In this document: positions 17,880 to 26,462 of the stretch, piece after piece
Numbering within the stretch: the first letter of the stretch is position 1
How the letters are laid out: every line of letters begins with the position of its first letter
Assembly (NCBI RefSeq): GCF_042654245.1
Contig: NZ_JBHSGI010000024.1
Coordinates: 674,494-738,493 of the forward strand
Source of the DNA: Seohaeicola_A nanhaiensis
GTDB taxonomy: Bacteria; Pseudomonadota; Alphaproteobacteria; Rhodobacterales; Rhodobacteraceae
DNA length: 64,000 bases
Direction of reading: 5' to 3'
Made by a program: the position numbers and the translations under genes
The notes under the pieces: generated by a model
Told to the model about the DNA's origin: nothing
Databases searched by the model: none
Seen by the model: the letters and a program-made list of their open reading frames with translations, nothing else

Positions 17880-19289
17880 ATGACGCATTTTTTATCTGCA
17901 CTGGCCGGTGTGATCGCGGTGATCGTGATCGCCTATTGCATGTATCGCGCGGTCATGCGGGCGCGCACGCCGCAGGGTGCGGTCGGCTGGATGATCTTCC
18001 TAGGCACCGCGCCCTGGCTTGCGGTGCCGGCGTTCCTGTTTCTGGGCCGAAACCGGTTTCGCGAATTCGCCGCCGAACGCCATCGCAGCCTGGAGCTGCG
18101 GCGGAGGGTGGCGAAGGAGGCCGTGGGGCTGGCGGACGTGGAACCGGGGCCGTCGCGGCTGGGGGCATTCTCGCATCTGGTGGGGCTGCCAGGAACGGAC
18201 AGCAACGACTTTCACCTTCTGCTCAATGGCGAGGCGACCTTTGAGGCAATCTTTGATGCGGTGGATGAGGCAAAGAGCTATGTCTGCGTGCAGTTCTACA
18301 CCATCGTGGACGACGAGCTGGGCAATGCACTGGCCGAGCGCCTGATCGCCGCGGCGCAGCGGGGCGTTGCCGTGCGACTGCTTTATGACAGCATTGGCAG
18401 CTACACCCTGTCGACGGCCTATCTGGAAAGGCTTCGCGCCTCGGGCGTCGAGGTCGCCGCACGGCGGCTGGCGCACTGGCCGCCGTGGCGGTTGCAGATC
18501 AATTTCCGCAATCACCGCAAAATCGTGATCGTCGACGGCACGACCGGGTTTCTTGGCGGGCACAACGTGAGCGACGATTACATGGGCCGTGGGAAGCAGT
18601 TCGACCATTGGCGCGACACCCATATCTGGATGCGCGGGCCGGTGGTGTCGCAGTTGCAGCTGGCCTTTCTGGAGGACTGGCACTGGGCGAGCGGCGATTC
18701 CCTGGCCGAGCCGCTGAGCTGGCGGACGGAGCCGCAGGAGGCCGGCATGACCGGCCTGATCGCGCCGATGGGGCCGAGTGACGATATGGACACCGGCACG
18801 CTTTTCTTCGTGCTGGCGGCGCAGCAGGCGAAGGCCCGGCTGTGGATCGCCACCCCCTATTTCGTGCCGGATGGCGATGTCTCTTCGGCGCTGGCGGCGG
18901 CGGCGCTGCGGGGCGTGGACGTGCGGGTGATCGTGCCCGAGAATTCGGACAGCTTCCTGCTGTGGCTGGCGGCCTTCGCGTTCTTCGACCCCATCCGTAA
19001 GGCCGGGGTGAAAGTTTATCGGTATGGGAAGGGTTTCATGCATCAGAAGATCCTGCTGATCGACAACGACTTGGCCTGCGTCGGGACGGCGAACCTGGAC
19101 AACCGGTCGTTCCGGCTGAACTTCGAGACGATGGCCATCGTGAACGATTCGAACTTTGCCGGGGAGGTCGAGGCGATGTTGCAGGCGGATCTGGAGAGCA
19201 GCATCCTTCTGGAGCGCGCCCTGAAGGATCAGCGGGCCATCGTGCGGTATGGCGCTCCGTTTGCGCGGCTGTTCGCGCCGATCCTGTGA
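17880..19289 (+). CDS. cls: Cardiolipin synthase (phospholipase D family)
   Basis: A 469-residue membrane-bound enzyme that makes cardiolipin from phosphatidylglycerol. Two N-terminal membrane helices (about 6-26 and 35-55, PLD-nuclease N-terminal type) precede two HKD domains. The first has H212-x-K214-x4-D219; the second is HQKILLIDNDLACVGTANLDNRS near residue 383. Both catalytic motifs are intact. A TTG 12 nt upstream of the chosen ATG is also possible; neither has a strong ribosome site. The stop overlaps the start of the next gene. The EcfG-type promoter upstream suggests induction in the general stress response. Confidence 0.92.
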   Translation: MTHFLSALAGVIAVIVIAYCMYRAVMRARTPQGAVGWMIFLGTAPWLAVPAFLFLGRNRFREFAAERHRSLELRRRVAKEAVGLADVEPGPSRLGAFSHLVGLPGTDSNDFHLLLNGEATFEAIFDAVDEAKSYVCVQFYTIVDDELGNALAERLIAAAQRGVAVRLLYDSIGSYTLSTAYLERLRASGVEVAARRLAHWPPWRLQINFRNHRKIVIVDGTTGFLGGHNVSDDYMGRGKQFDHWRDTHIWMRGPVVSQLQLAFLEDWHWASGDSLAEPLSWRTEPQEAGMTGLIAPMGPSDDMDTGTLFFVLAAQQAKARLWIATPYFVPDGDVSSALAAAALRGVDVRVIVPENSDSFLLWLAAFAFFDPIRKAGVKVYRYGKGFMHQKILLIDNDLACVGTANLDNRSFRLNFETMAIVNDSNFAGEVEAMLQADLESSILLERALKDQRAIVRYGAPFARLFAPIL

Positions 19290-19966
19290 TGAAGATGAAG
19301 ATCGCGAGTTACAACATCCACAAGGCCGTCGGCTTCGACCGGCGGCGCAGCCCCGAGCGCATCCTGTCAGTGGTCAATGCGCTGTCGGCCGATGTGGTGG
19401 TGCTGCAGGAGGCGGACATGCGGCTGGGGGCGCGGCCGACCGTGCTTCCGCGGTTCCTGATCGAGCAGGAAACCGACTTTGCCATCGCCGATGTGGCCGA
19501 GACGGATGTGAGCCTGGGCTGGCATGGCAACGCGGTACTGGTGCGCCGGGGCCTGAAGATTGGGTCGGTGGACCGGATCGAGCTGCCGGGGCTGGAGCCA
19601 CGCGGGGCGGTGGCGGTGCAGATCGAGGGGCTGACGTTGATCGGCACGCATCTGGGCCTGATCCGGCGCTGGCGCCAGCTACAGATGGCCGCGATCCGGA
19701 ACTGGCTGGGCGATCACGCCGGACGGGCGCTCGTCATCGGGGATTTCAACGAATGGTCGACCCGGAGCGGGTTCGAGCCCTGGCACGGGCATCTGACGGT
19801 GCGCGCCCCGGCCCGCAGCTTTCCTGCAATCCGCCCGATCGCCATGCTGGACCGCTTTGCCCACGGACCGCAGGTGCGGATTCTGGACACCGGCATCGAA
19901 ACCCGCCGGCCGGCGCATATCGCCTCGGATCACCTGCCGTTGTGGGTGGTGGTGAAGGTGACGTGA
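19289..19966 (+). CDS. Endonuclease/exonuclease/phosphatase-family protein
   Basis: A 225-residue protein of the EEP (DNase I-like) fold with the full set of motifs: SYNIHKAVG at the start, LQEAD near 42, GTHLGL near 117, GDFNEW near 152 and SDHLPLW at the C-terminus with the catalytic histidine. It is metal dependent and hydrolyses phosphodiesters or phosphomonoesters. The ATG shares a base with the cls stop (a GTG three bases earlier is equally possible), so both are translated together. This cls-EEP pairing suggests a role in phospholipid turnover, by context only. Confidence 0.88.
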   Translation: MKMKIASYNIHKAVGFDRRRSPERILSVVNALSADVVVLQEADMRLGARPTVLPRFLIEQETDFAIADVAETDVSLGWHGNAVLVRRGLKIGSVDRIELPGLEPRGAVAVQIEGLTLIGTHLGLIRRWRQLQMAAIRNWLGDHAGRALVIGDFNEWSTRSGFEPWHGHLTVRAPARSFPAIRPIAMLDRFAHGPQVRILDTGIETRRPAHIASDHLPLWVVVKVT

Positions 19967-19986
19967 GGGGGGGCGGCGACAGGATG

Positions 19987-20652
19987 TCAGGAATCGGCCA
20001 CTGCCTCGATCATTGCTGCCGCTGCCGCGGACACTGTTCGAAGGACCGTTTCGTCCGGGATATCGCTGTGCAGCCAGTCGCGCATCGGGCCGAAGGCCTG
20101 CAGGAACACCACGAGGTTCGAGAGCACATCGAGCCGGGGGTCTTCGTCCTGCAGACCGAGCCGGCGGTGCAACTGGTCTGACAGGTCCTTCATCAGCGCG
20201 GCTTCGCGGATCCGCAGGGCCTTGCGGTCTTCCGGCAGGAGGTGCGGGATGCAGCGGTATGCGAGCAGCGTTCCCTTGCGTTTGACCTGCCAGCTCTGGC
20301 GCAGGAACCGCTCGATGGCTTCCCGCAGCGTCAGGCTGTCATCGAGCAGGATCTCGGGCAGCATCTGCACATCCTCGCGGAACCACAACTGGTTCAGCAC
20401 CCGGCGCAGGATATCGTTCTTGTTGGCGATGTAGTCATAGATGCTGGCCTGGTTGACGTTCGAGCGGGCGCAGATGTCCCGGATCGTCGTCGCCGCAAAG
20501 CCCTTTTCCAGGAAGAGTTCGGTCGCCGCATCGCAGATCTGCTTGCGCCGGTCGTCGATCAGGGACTGGTTCTGAACCACCCTGATGTCCGCCTCCTTCA
20601 GCAGCTCGGAGCGGGCGGCCCGCAGGCGGTCAGTGACTTTGGTCGACGACAA
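19987..20652 (-). CDS. TetR/AcrR-family regulator with TTG start
   Basis: A 221-residue regulator. The TetR helix-turn-helix covers about residues 33-80 (RRKQICDAATELFLEKGFAATTIRDICARSNVNQASIYDYIANK). The ligand domain resembles FadR/AcuR-like regulators. The open frame extends 88 codons further with no good protein-like sequence. The TTG at 20652 is preferred because AGGGAGG lies 6 nt upstream, the best ribosome site in the region. It is divergent from the second TRAP operon and probably represses it. Confidence 0.88.
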   Translation of the reverse strand: MSSTKVTDRLRAARSELLKEADIRVVQNQSLIDDRRKQICDAATELFLEKGFAATTIRDICARSNVNQASIYDYIANKNDILRRVLNQLWFREDVQMLPEILLDDSLTLREAIERFLRQSWQVKRKGTLLAYRCIPHLLPEDRKALRIREAALMKDLSDQLHRRLGLQDEDPRLDVLSNLVVFLQAFGPMRDWLHSDIPDETVLRTVSAAAAAMIEAVADS

Positions 20653-20824
20653 GGCGTCCCTCCCGGTTTTTTTGTCGCAGGCTATGACGACCCCGTGGAC
20701 AAGACAACCGCATAGGCCCCGGCGCGGCCGCCGGCGCCGAGGAATTGCGACGGAGGCGGGACAGGGTGCAGAATCCGGTTGAGCATCATCCGGACATTTG
20801 TCAGGATTGCCGCAGCAGACGCCA

Positions 20825-20839
20825 CCCCGATCCTCGGGG
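20825..20839. promoter_or_regulatory. Small inverted repeat upstream of dctP2
   Basis: CCCCGA-TCC-TCGGGG, a perfect 6-bp-arm repeat in the 245-nt divergent region, 59 nt upstream of the binding-protein ATG. It may be an operator for the divergent TetR regulator or a leader hairpin. No convincing -35/-10 pair was seen in this region. Confidence 0.3.
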
Positions 20840-20897
20840 AACGGCCGTTTCGCCTGAAAAATGGCGTGGTCGACAATCAATCGAAGGGGAGGAAGAC

Positions 20898-21941
20898 ATG
20901 TCCAAGGATATTTCACGAATCAACCGCCGCTCGGTCCTGCGCGGCGCTGCCGTGGCAGCGGTCGCAACGCCCGCGCTCGTCGGCAAGGCGCTGGCCCAGG
21001 GGGAAGTGACATGGCGCGTTCAGGCGCACTGGCCAAAGGCATCGAGTTCTTTCACCGACAGCCTCGGCGTCATCGCGACGAAGCTGGAAGAACGTACGGA
21101 AGGCGCCTTCAAGCTGGAACTGCTGGGCGCCGGCGAATTCGCCAAGGGCCCTGACATCTACAACGTCGTGCGCAAGGGCGTGGTGCCGATGGGCACGATC
21201 AGCCCGTCCTACATCTCGGACCAGGCGCAGGCGGCGACTTTTGTCTACGGCATCCCGGGGACGCTGCGCCAGGCGTGGGAGATGGAACACGCGATGAAGA
21301 ACCTCGGGGTCGAGGCGCTGGTCAACGAAGACCTGAACCCCGACGGCGTGCACCTGATGTGCGAGAAGGTTCTGCCGACCGAGATGGTCCTGTCGAAAAA
21401 GATCGAGTCCGCCGCGGATTTCAAGGGCCTCAAGATCCGTTCGTCGGGTGCGATGCTCGACTATCTGGCCGCCGCCGGCGCTGCGCCGCAGTTCGTTCCG
21501 GGGTCGGAGCTTTATCAGGCGCTCAGCTCTGGTGTGATCGATGGCGCGCACTGGGGTGCGGCCATCGGCGCGCAGTCCATGTCGCTTTGGGAAGTGTGCA
21601 AGTTCCACTACAAGCCGGTGCTGGCGCAGACGACCGATGCCTTCATCCTGAACCTCAAGGCGGTCGAAGGACTGTCGGAGGACATGCGCCGTGCGCTGCT
21701 GGACACGATCGAGAACCGTTTCTTCCTGCGTTCGGCGGAATACCAGCACAAGGAAGCGATCGCGCTGTCGGAAGGCGTGGCGAACGACGGCGTCGAGGTT
21801 GTGAACCTGCCGGACGACGTGCTGGCCCTGCTGTCGGATGCGTCCGCCAGCATTCTTGAGACCGAAGCTCAGAAGGGCGAGCGTGCGGCCAAGGCGGCGG
21901 ACGTTTACCGCACCCTGATGAAAGACATGGGCTACGTCTGA
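20898..21941 (+). CDS. dctP: TRAP transporter substrate-binding protein, Tat-exported
   Basis: A 347-residue DctP-fold periplasmic receptor. The N-terminus (RINRRSVLRGAAVAAVATPALVGKALAQ) is a Tat signal, typical of the TakP/DctP7 branch that binds 2-oxo acids and related carboxylates. The conserved region AADFKGLKIRSSGAMLDYLAAAGA and the SGVIDGAHWGA segment fit that branch. The ATG follows GGGGAGGAAGAC, a very strong ribosome site. It leads the operon with the two permease genes. Confidence 0.94.
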   Translation: MSKDISRINRRSVLRGAAVAAVATPALVGKALAQGEVTWRVQAHWPKASSSFTDSLGVIATKLEERTEGAFKLELLGAGEFAKGPDIYNVVRKGVVPMGTISPSYISDQAQAATFVYGIPGTLRQAWEMEHAMKNLGVEALVNEDLNPDGVHLMCEKVLPTEMVLSKKIESAADFKGLKIRSSGAMLDYLAAAGAAPQFVPGSELYQALSSGVIDGAHWGAAIGAQSMSLWEVCKFHYKPVLAQTTDAFILNLKAVEGLSEDMRRALLDTIENRFFLRSAEYQHKEAIALSEGVANDGVEVVNLPDDVLALLSDASASILETEAQKGERAAKAADVYRTLMKDMGYV

Positions 21942-21959
21942 GCCGTCCGTAACGGACCG

Positions 21960-21981
21960 GTGCCCCGCCCTGGCGGGGCAC
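21960..21981 (+). terminator. Intercistronic stem-loop between binding protein and permeases
   Basis: GTGCCCCGC (21960-21968) pairs with GCGGGGCAC (21973-21981) over a CCTG loop, 18 nt after the dctP stop. It is strong but lacks U residues. Such stems often protect the 3' end of the binding-protein message and reduce permease expression. Confidence 0.5.
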
Positions 21982-22053
21982 ACCCCCCATCCCGTCGCGC
22001 GGCCCGTCTCCTGTTCTGCGGTCCTGCCGATCTCCCCCAGTGAGGATTGAGCC

Positions 22054-22620
22054 ATGTTTCAACTGGCCCGAGCGATCACGCGCGTGAACCGCTTCATAGG
22101 CAAGTGGGTTTCGCTGGCAGTTCTTGTCATTTTCGTCCTGCTGCTGGCGGATGTGGTCATGCGTTATCTTGTCGGCAGCCCGACAATCTGGACCGCCGAA
22201 CTGGCGACGCTGATCTTTGGCGCCTACGCGATCATCGGCGGCGGCTATCTGCTGGTCGAGCGCGGACACGTCAACGTCGACATCCTGTATGGCCGGTTCT
22301 CGCGGCGGCGGCGCGCGCTGCTGGATGTGGTGACATGGCCCCTTTTCGCCCTGTTTGTCGGTGTCCTGCTCTGGCAGGGCTGGGATATCGCGATGGAATC
22401 GCTGGCGGATTTCGAACGCTCTAATTCTGTCTGGAAGGCGCCGCTGTGGCCGACCAAGGCGCTGATACCCGTCGCCGCGGTCCTGCTGCTGTTGCAGGGT
22501 TTGGTCCGTCTCTGGGCCGACATACGCGTGATGCGTGGCCTGCCGGTCCCGACGGACATCTTCGGCGCGCCGGGCGAGCCTGACCCTGCAGAGACCCGCG
22601 CACAGGAGCGTCAGCAATGA
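22054..22620 (+). CDS. dctQ: TRAP transporter small permease
   Basis: A 188-residue DctQ-family protein with four hydrophobic helices (about 17-38, 50-75, 92-112, 135-155) and the typical WTAELATLIFGAYAIIGGGYLL region. The last four bases overlap the start of the large permease gene (ATGA). A GAGGATTGAG element precedes the ATG. Confidence 0.92.
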   Translation: MFQLARAITRVNRFIGKWVSLAVLVIFVLLLADVVMRYLVGSPTIWTAELATLIFGAYAIIGGGYLLVERGHVNVDILYGRFSRRRRALLDVVTWPLFALFVGVLLWQGWDIAMESLADFERSNSVWKAPLWPTKALIPVAAVLLLLQGLVRLWADIRVMRGLPVPTDIFGAPGEPDPAETRAQERQQ

Positions 22621-23930
22621 GTGTCGAACTTCTGACGATCCTGTTCTTTGGCAGCCTTCTGCTGTTCCTCATGCTGGGCACGCCGCTGGCCTTCGTGCTG
22701 GGCGGTGTGTCGGTCGTGTTCCTGTATTTCGAGATGGGGCCGCTGGGCTTCTACCTGCTGGCCTCGAAGATGTGGGAGACGATGCAGTCGCCGACGCTGA
22801 TGGCGATTCCGCTGTTCGTGTTCATGGCGATCCTGCTTGAGAAGTCGGGGGTTGCGAACGATCTGTACGACATGATGCACCAGTGGTGGGGCGGCCTGCG
22901 CGGCGGCCTAGCCATCGGAACGGTTCTGATCTGCGTGATCTTCGCCGCCATGTCCGGCATCTCGGGCGCGGCCGTCGTCACCATGGGCACCATCGCGCTG
23001 CCCAAGATGCTTGAGCGCGGCTATGACAAGAAACTGGCGCTGGGCGCGATCAATGCCGGTGGCGGCTGGGGCATCCTGATCCCGCCGTCGATCCTGATGG
23101 TTCTTTACGCGCTTCTGACCGAGGTGTCGGTCGGTCGCCTGTTCGCTGCGGGAGTCGGTCCGGGGCTGACGCTGTTCGTGCTGGTGTCGATCTACATAGG
23201 CGTGCGCTGCTGGCTGCAGCCCGAACTCGGCCCGGCCCTGCCGCTGGAGGAACGTGCGAACTGGAGCCAGAAGCTCTCGTCGCTCAAGGCGGTGATCCTT
23301 CCCATCCTGATCGTGACCATCGTTCTTGGGGCCATCTTCGGCGGCTTTGCCACCCCGACCGAGGCCGCGGCCATAGGTGTCTTCGGCGCGATGGCGGCAA
23401 CCCTGGTCAACGGCCAGCTGAGCTGGAAGGTGATCCACGAAGCCTCGATCGCGACCCTCAAGCTGACCGCCCTGGTCATGTGGATCCTGTTTGCCGCCCA
23501 TGCCTTTTCGACCGCCTATACCGCGCTTGGGGCGCAGTCGCTGATCGTCGATGTGATGTCCTACATTCCGGGCGGCCGCTGGGGCGCGCTGTTCTTCATG
23601 CTGACGGTGCTGTTCTTCTTCGGCATGGTCCTGGATCCGGTAGGCATCATGCTGATCACCCTTCCGGTGTTTCTGCCGATTGTCCGCGAAGCGGGTTTCG
23701 ATCCCATCTGGTTCGGCATTCTCTTCATCATCATGATGGAGGTCGGCTACATGACCCCGCCCTTCGGCTTCAACCTGTTCTACCTCAAGGGTGTGGCTCC
23801 GCCGGAAGTGACGATGGGCGACATCTATGCCTCTGTCTTCCCCTATGTGGTGGTGACGCTGGTCGGGGTGCTGCTGATCGTCCTCTTCCCGCCGATCGCC
23901 ACTTTCCTGCCGGAGTATTTCTACCAATAG
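22617..23930 (+). CDS. dctM: TRAP transporter large permease
   Basis: A 437-residue DctM-family permease with about twelve membrane helices. Typical blocks are AAMSGISGAAVVTMG, NAGGGWGILIPPSI, GGFATPTEAAAIGVFGA, and MTPPFGFNLFYLKG. The last two mark the two-domain inverted repeat that carries sodium and substrate sites. Translationally coupled to the small permease. A GC stem-loop follows 30 nt after the stop. Confidence 0.95.
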   Translation: MSVELLTILFFGSLLLFLMLGTPLAFVLGGVSVVFLYFEMGPLGFYLLASKMWETMQSPTLMAIPLFVFMAILLEKSGVANDLYDMMHQWWGGLRGGLAIGTVLICVIFAAMSGISGAAVVTMGTIALPKMLERGYDKKLALGAINAGGGWGILIPPSILMVLYALLTEVSVGRLFAAGVGPGLTLFVLVSIYIGVRCWLQPELGPALPLEERANWSQKLSSLKAVILPILIVTIVLGAIFGGFATPTEAAAIGVFGAMAATLVNGQLSWKVIHEASIATLKLTALVMWILFAAHAFSTAYTALGAQSLIVDVMSYIPGGRWGALFFMLTVLFFFGMVLDPVGIMLITLPVFLPIVREAGFDPIWFGILFIIMMEVGYMTPPFGFNLFYLKGVAPPEVTMGDIYASVFPYVVVTLVGVLLIVLFPPIATFLPEYFYQ

Positions 23931-23960
23931 CAGACTTGCGGACGCCTTGAGACGAGGGCG

Positions 23961-23982
23961 GCCCCCGGCGCGAGCCGGGGGC
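23961..23982 (+). terminator. Stem-loop after the second TRAP operon
   Basis: Perfect 9-bp GC stem GCCCCCGGC (23961-23969) and GCCGGGGGC (23974-23982) closed by a GCGA tetraloop, 30 nt after the stop. GNRA-type loops stabilise hairpins; no U tract follows. Confidence 0.55.
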
Positions 23983-24565
23983 CCGGCCGCGAGCGGGGTG
24001 TCGCGGCGAGATAGGCGCAGCCGGACGGCATCGCTCACCTTTAGCGCACCTCAGCTTCGGCCCCCGCGGCCGATCCGGGTGGGAATCGACGGTCCTCGGC
24101 TGTTTTGGCGGACGCCGGGCGGATAAAGGATGTCGAGCAAGGCATCGACAAGATCGCGATCCGGCCAGCCGACGGGATCGACCATCTGGGCGGCTCCAGA
24201 GGTGCGGGCGGCACGCGGATCGTGTGGGACCACGGCGCAATCCTTGTCGAAGGTCAGACCCGGGGTCGGTTCAGCGAAGAGGTTTTCTGTTCTGAGGCTC
24301 TGTCGCCGAGGGTGGCGTGCATTCGTTTGCCAGGACCCAGCCGCACGGCGGCTGTCGCTTTGGCACCGGGTTTCAGTGTCGCCGGGTTTCGACAGTGCCA
24401 TGCAGCGCTACCCCACACATCCACGGGAACAGGGCGTTTGCCCAAGGCGACTTGCGGGCCGGGGTGGGGCATACTCTGGGACATCATGTCCCGGACGGCT
24501 TGGAAAACGCCGCCGCGTGCATAAGTCCGGATCAGGAAATGACCTCACACAGGAGAGCCAAGCCC
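23983..24565. other. 583-nt stretch without a confident gene
   Basis: No open frame here has convincing protein character on the plus strand. On the minus strand, roughly 24060-24290, a segment reads like the end of a normal protein (it contains DKDCAVVPHDPRA and DRDLVDALLDILYP), but it has no start signal and no recognisable family; a gene remnant is possible. A small inverted repeat GGGACA-TCA-TGTCCC lies at 24478-24492, upstream of the zinc-ribbon gene. Confidence 0.4.
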
Positions 24566-24796
24566 ATGCAGTGTCCATTAGACGGAACGACTCTGGTGAT
24601 TTCAGAACGGAGCGGCATCGAGATCGACTATTGTCCGAAATGTCGGGGTGTTTGGCTTGATCGTGGCGAGCTGGACAAGATTATCGAGAGATCCGTGCCG
24701 GTCGCGCCCGAACCGGGATATCCGCGCGAAGAACAGCAAGCGCGCCCCTACAAGAAGAAGCGCGAGTCCTTCCTGAGCGACCTGTTCGACTTCTGA
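24566..24796 (+). CDS. TFIIB-type zinc-ribbon protein (76 aa)
   Basis: A 76-residue protein with the zf-TFIIB layout: Cys3 in CPLDG, then CPKC at 23-26 followed by RGVWLDRGELDKII, the diagnostic motif of this family. The first zinc knuckle has one Cys rather than the usual CxxC, as in many bacterial members. The tail is basic then ends in the acidic-aromatic FLSDLFDF. AGGAGAG precedes the ATG. Function in the family is unknown. The open frame upstream of this ATG is not protein-like. Confidence 0.88.
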   Translation: MQCPLDGTTLVISERSGIEIDYCPKCRGVWLDRGELDKIIERSVPVAPEPGYPREEQQARPYKKKRESFLSDLFDF

Positions 24797-24797
24797 T

Positions 24798-24828
24798 CCG
24801 GCGCCGTGTTGCGAGCAGCAGGCGCCGG
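24798..24828 (+). terminator. Stem-loop after the zinc-ribbon gene
   Basis: CCGGCGCC (24798-24805) pairs with GGCGCCGG (24821-24828), and the inner TGTTGC/GCAGCA bases extend the stem with one wobble. It begins two bases after the stop codon. No U tract. Confidence 0.5.
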
Positions 24829-24994
24829 GACGCGGGTAAGGCGTCTTCCGTGTTGTCAGGGTATTGCCTGGCAAAGGCCGTGAGGTTGGTTGGTCAGGGC
24901 CCGGCTGCCCGATGGCAGATGCGCCCTGACTCTTGCTGCCGGCAATGCTTGACTGGCGTGACGGGCGGCCTGTGCAAACCGGCCCTCCACGCCC

Positions 24995-25615
24995 CTAGTG
25001 GATCAGCGCTTCGGCGCCGGCGGCCAGGGATACCACGATCACCACGGTCAGCAGGACCGAGGTCATGCCCAGGGCCAATCCCAGCATCGCCACCAACCCG
25101 TCGCGCTCGACGTGTCCGACGCCGAAGACGAAGAGCGAGATGGCCGGAAACCAGCCGCTCAGGGGGACCGGCAGGAACAGGGCGAAGGCAACCACAAAAA
25201 GTACGACGCCCAACAGGCGTTCGTTGCGTCTTGCAAACATCGGCAGGTAGCGCGGTGCCAGCACGCGCTCCAGCCTGCGCGTTATCGGTCGCAGGCCCAG
25301 GACGGCGCGTCGCAATTTGTCGGGGTCAAGCTTGAGCCGCACCAAAGGTCCGGGGAGACGCACGTGCGGGTAGCCCAGGGCCATCTGGCAGGTCGTTACC
25401 AGGAGCGGGAGGGCGGTGATCAGGGTCGACCCGGGCGGCAGGGGGAGCAGGGTAATCAGGGAAAAGACCACGATTGCCCAGCCGAACGACCGCTCGCCGA
25501 GGGCTGACAACAGGTTTCCCAGAGTCAGTGAGCCGTTCCTGTGTTGACTGCGGGAGGTTCGCAGAATTGGCAGCGACAGGGATGGCCGTCGTCGCGCTCC
25601 ATGATGGCGCTGCAT
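24995..25615 (-). CDS. exoD: ExoD-family membrane protein (copy 1)
   Basis: A 206-residue ExoD-family protein. The diagnostic start LTLGNLLSALGERSFGWAIVVFSLITLLPLPPGSTLITALPLLV is followed by the MALGYPHVRLPG region and two to three C-terminal membrane helices (about 140-165, 172-200). The rhizobial founder affects exopolysaccharide production and alkali tolerance; biochemical function is unknown. ATG 25615 leaves a basic N-terminus; ATG 25645 is an alternative. A second family member is at 43.5 kb. Confidence 0.87.
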   Translation of the reverse strand: MQRHHGARRRPSLSLPILRTSRSQHRNGSLTLGNLLSALGERSFGWAIVVFSLITLLPLPPGSTLITALPLLVTTCQMALGYPHVRLPGPLVRLKLDPDKLRRAVLGLRPITRRLERVLAPRYLPMFARRNERLLGVVLFVVAFALFLPVPLSGWFPAISLFVFGVGHVERDGLVAMLGLALGMTSVLLTVVIVVSLAAGAEALIH

Positions 25616-25925
25616 CGAAAGATCTTTCACATGACACTGCAGCATATGAGGTTGCGCCCGGGCGTTTGCAATCGCTGAAAGACGGCAGGTGCGGAACCGG
25701 CAGAAAAATGTTGTGCCGACCGGGACCGCCGGTTTCATCGCCCGCGACCAACAGGTTTTCGCCGGCAGGAAGGTCGCCGCCTCCGGGTCTGGCGGGACGA
25801 ATATGTAGCCTGACCGTCGGCCGTGTCAGGGAGAAGCCGGTCGGCTCTCGGCGTGTCGCGGCCCCTCGGACAGAAGGGCCGCGGCGTCTGGGCTTCTGCA
25901 GGCTGGCCAGGCCGGGATGGCGGCC
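25616..25925. other. 310-nt intergenic region upstream of exoD copy 1
   Basis: Lies between the end of the cytochrome c gene and the exoD start, all on the minus strand. A weak promoter candidate for exoD is TTGCAA with a 17-nt spacer to CATATG, around 25647-25675 on the minus strand. No gene seen. Confidence 0.35.
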
Positions 25926-26405
25926 TCAGGGCATCGTGACCCGGAAGAAGGGTGCCTTCGCGTCTTTCGCATCGGCGACCGGTTCCAGCCGGGGTCCGTC
26001 TTTCGGCGGCAGTGAGCGCAGGTAGGCGATCAGGGCGGCGGTTTCGTTGTCCGTGAGCTCGGCATAGGACATGTAGGGCATGACCGGAGCCAGGGTGCGA
26101 CCGTCGGGGCGTGTGCCGTTACGGATCGCATCGGCGATCTCGGTATCGCTCCAGGTGCCGAGGCCATCGGCGCTGGATGTCAGGTTCGGCGGCCAGAAGA
26201 TGCCGAGTCCGGGGAGTTCGAAGCCGACGGTTCCGCCGGAGAGGCCGGCCTCGGCGATGGGCACGCCGTTCTGGTCGCGGGGCATGTGGCAGCCGGCGCA
26301 GTCCATGATGCGGGCGAGGTGGGCACCTTCGGCGACGGGGTCGGCGGAGGCGGCGGAGGCCAGCGCGGCGAGGGCGGCGGCGAGGGCGAGAGGTTTCAGG
26401 GACAT
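25926..26405 (-). CDS. Monohaem cytochrome c, periplasmic
   Basis: A 159-residue exported cytochrome c. A signal peptide covers about residues 1-21 (ALAAALAALASAASA). One haem site CAGCH is at residues 36-40, and a distal methionine is likely in the APVMPYMSYAELTD segment. The PNLTSSADGLGTWSDTEIADAIRNG stretch is typical of the cytochrome subunits that accept electrons from alcohol, aldehyde or gluconate dehydrogenases. It follows the flavoenzyme gene by 57 nt on the same strand and is probably its electron acceptor. Confidence 0.92.
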   Translation of the reverse strand: MSLKPLALAAALAALASAASADPVAEGAHLARIMDCAGCHMPRDQNGVPIAEAGLSGGTVGFELPGLGIFWPPNLTSSADGLGTWSDTEIADAIRNGTRPDGRTLAPVMPYMSYAELTDNETAALIAYLRSLPPKDGPRLEPVADAKDAKAPFFRVTMP

Positions 26406-26462
26406 ATTGAGTGCTCCGTTGTGGGTTGGGTCGCCCGGCCGCGGGGGCCGGGCGGGAGTGGA

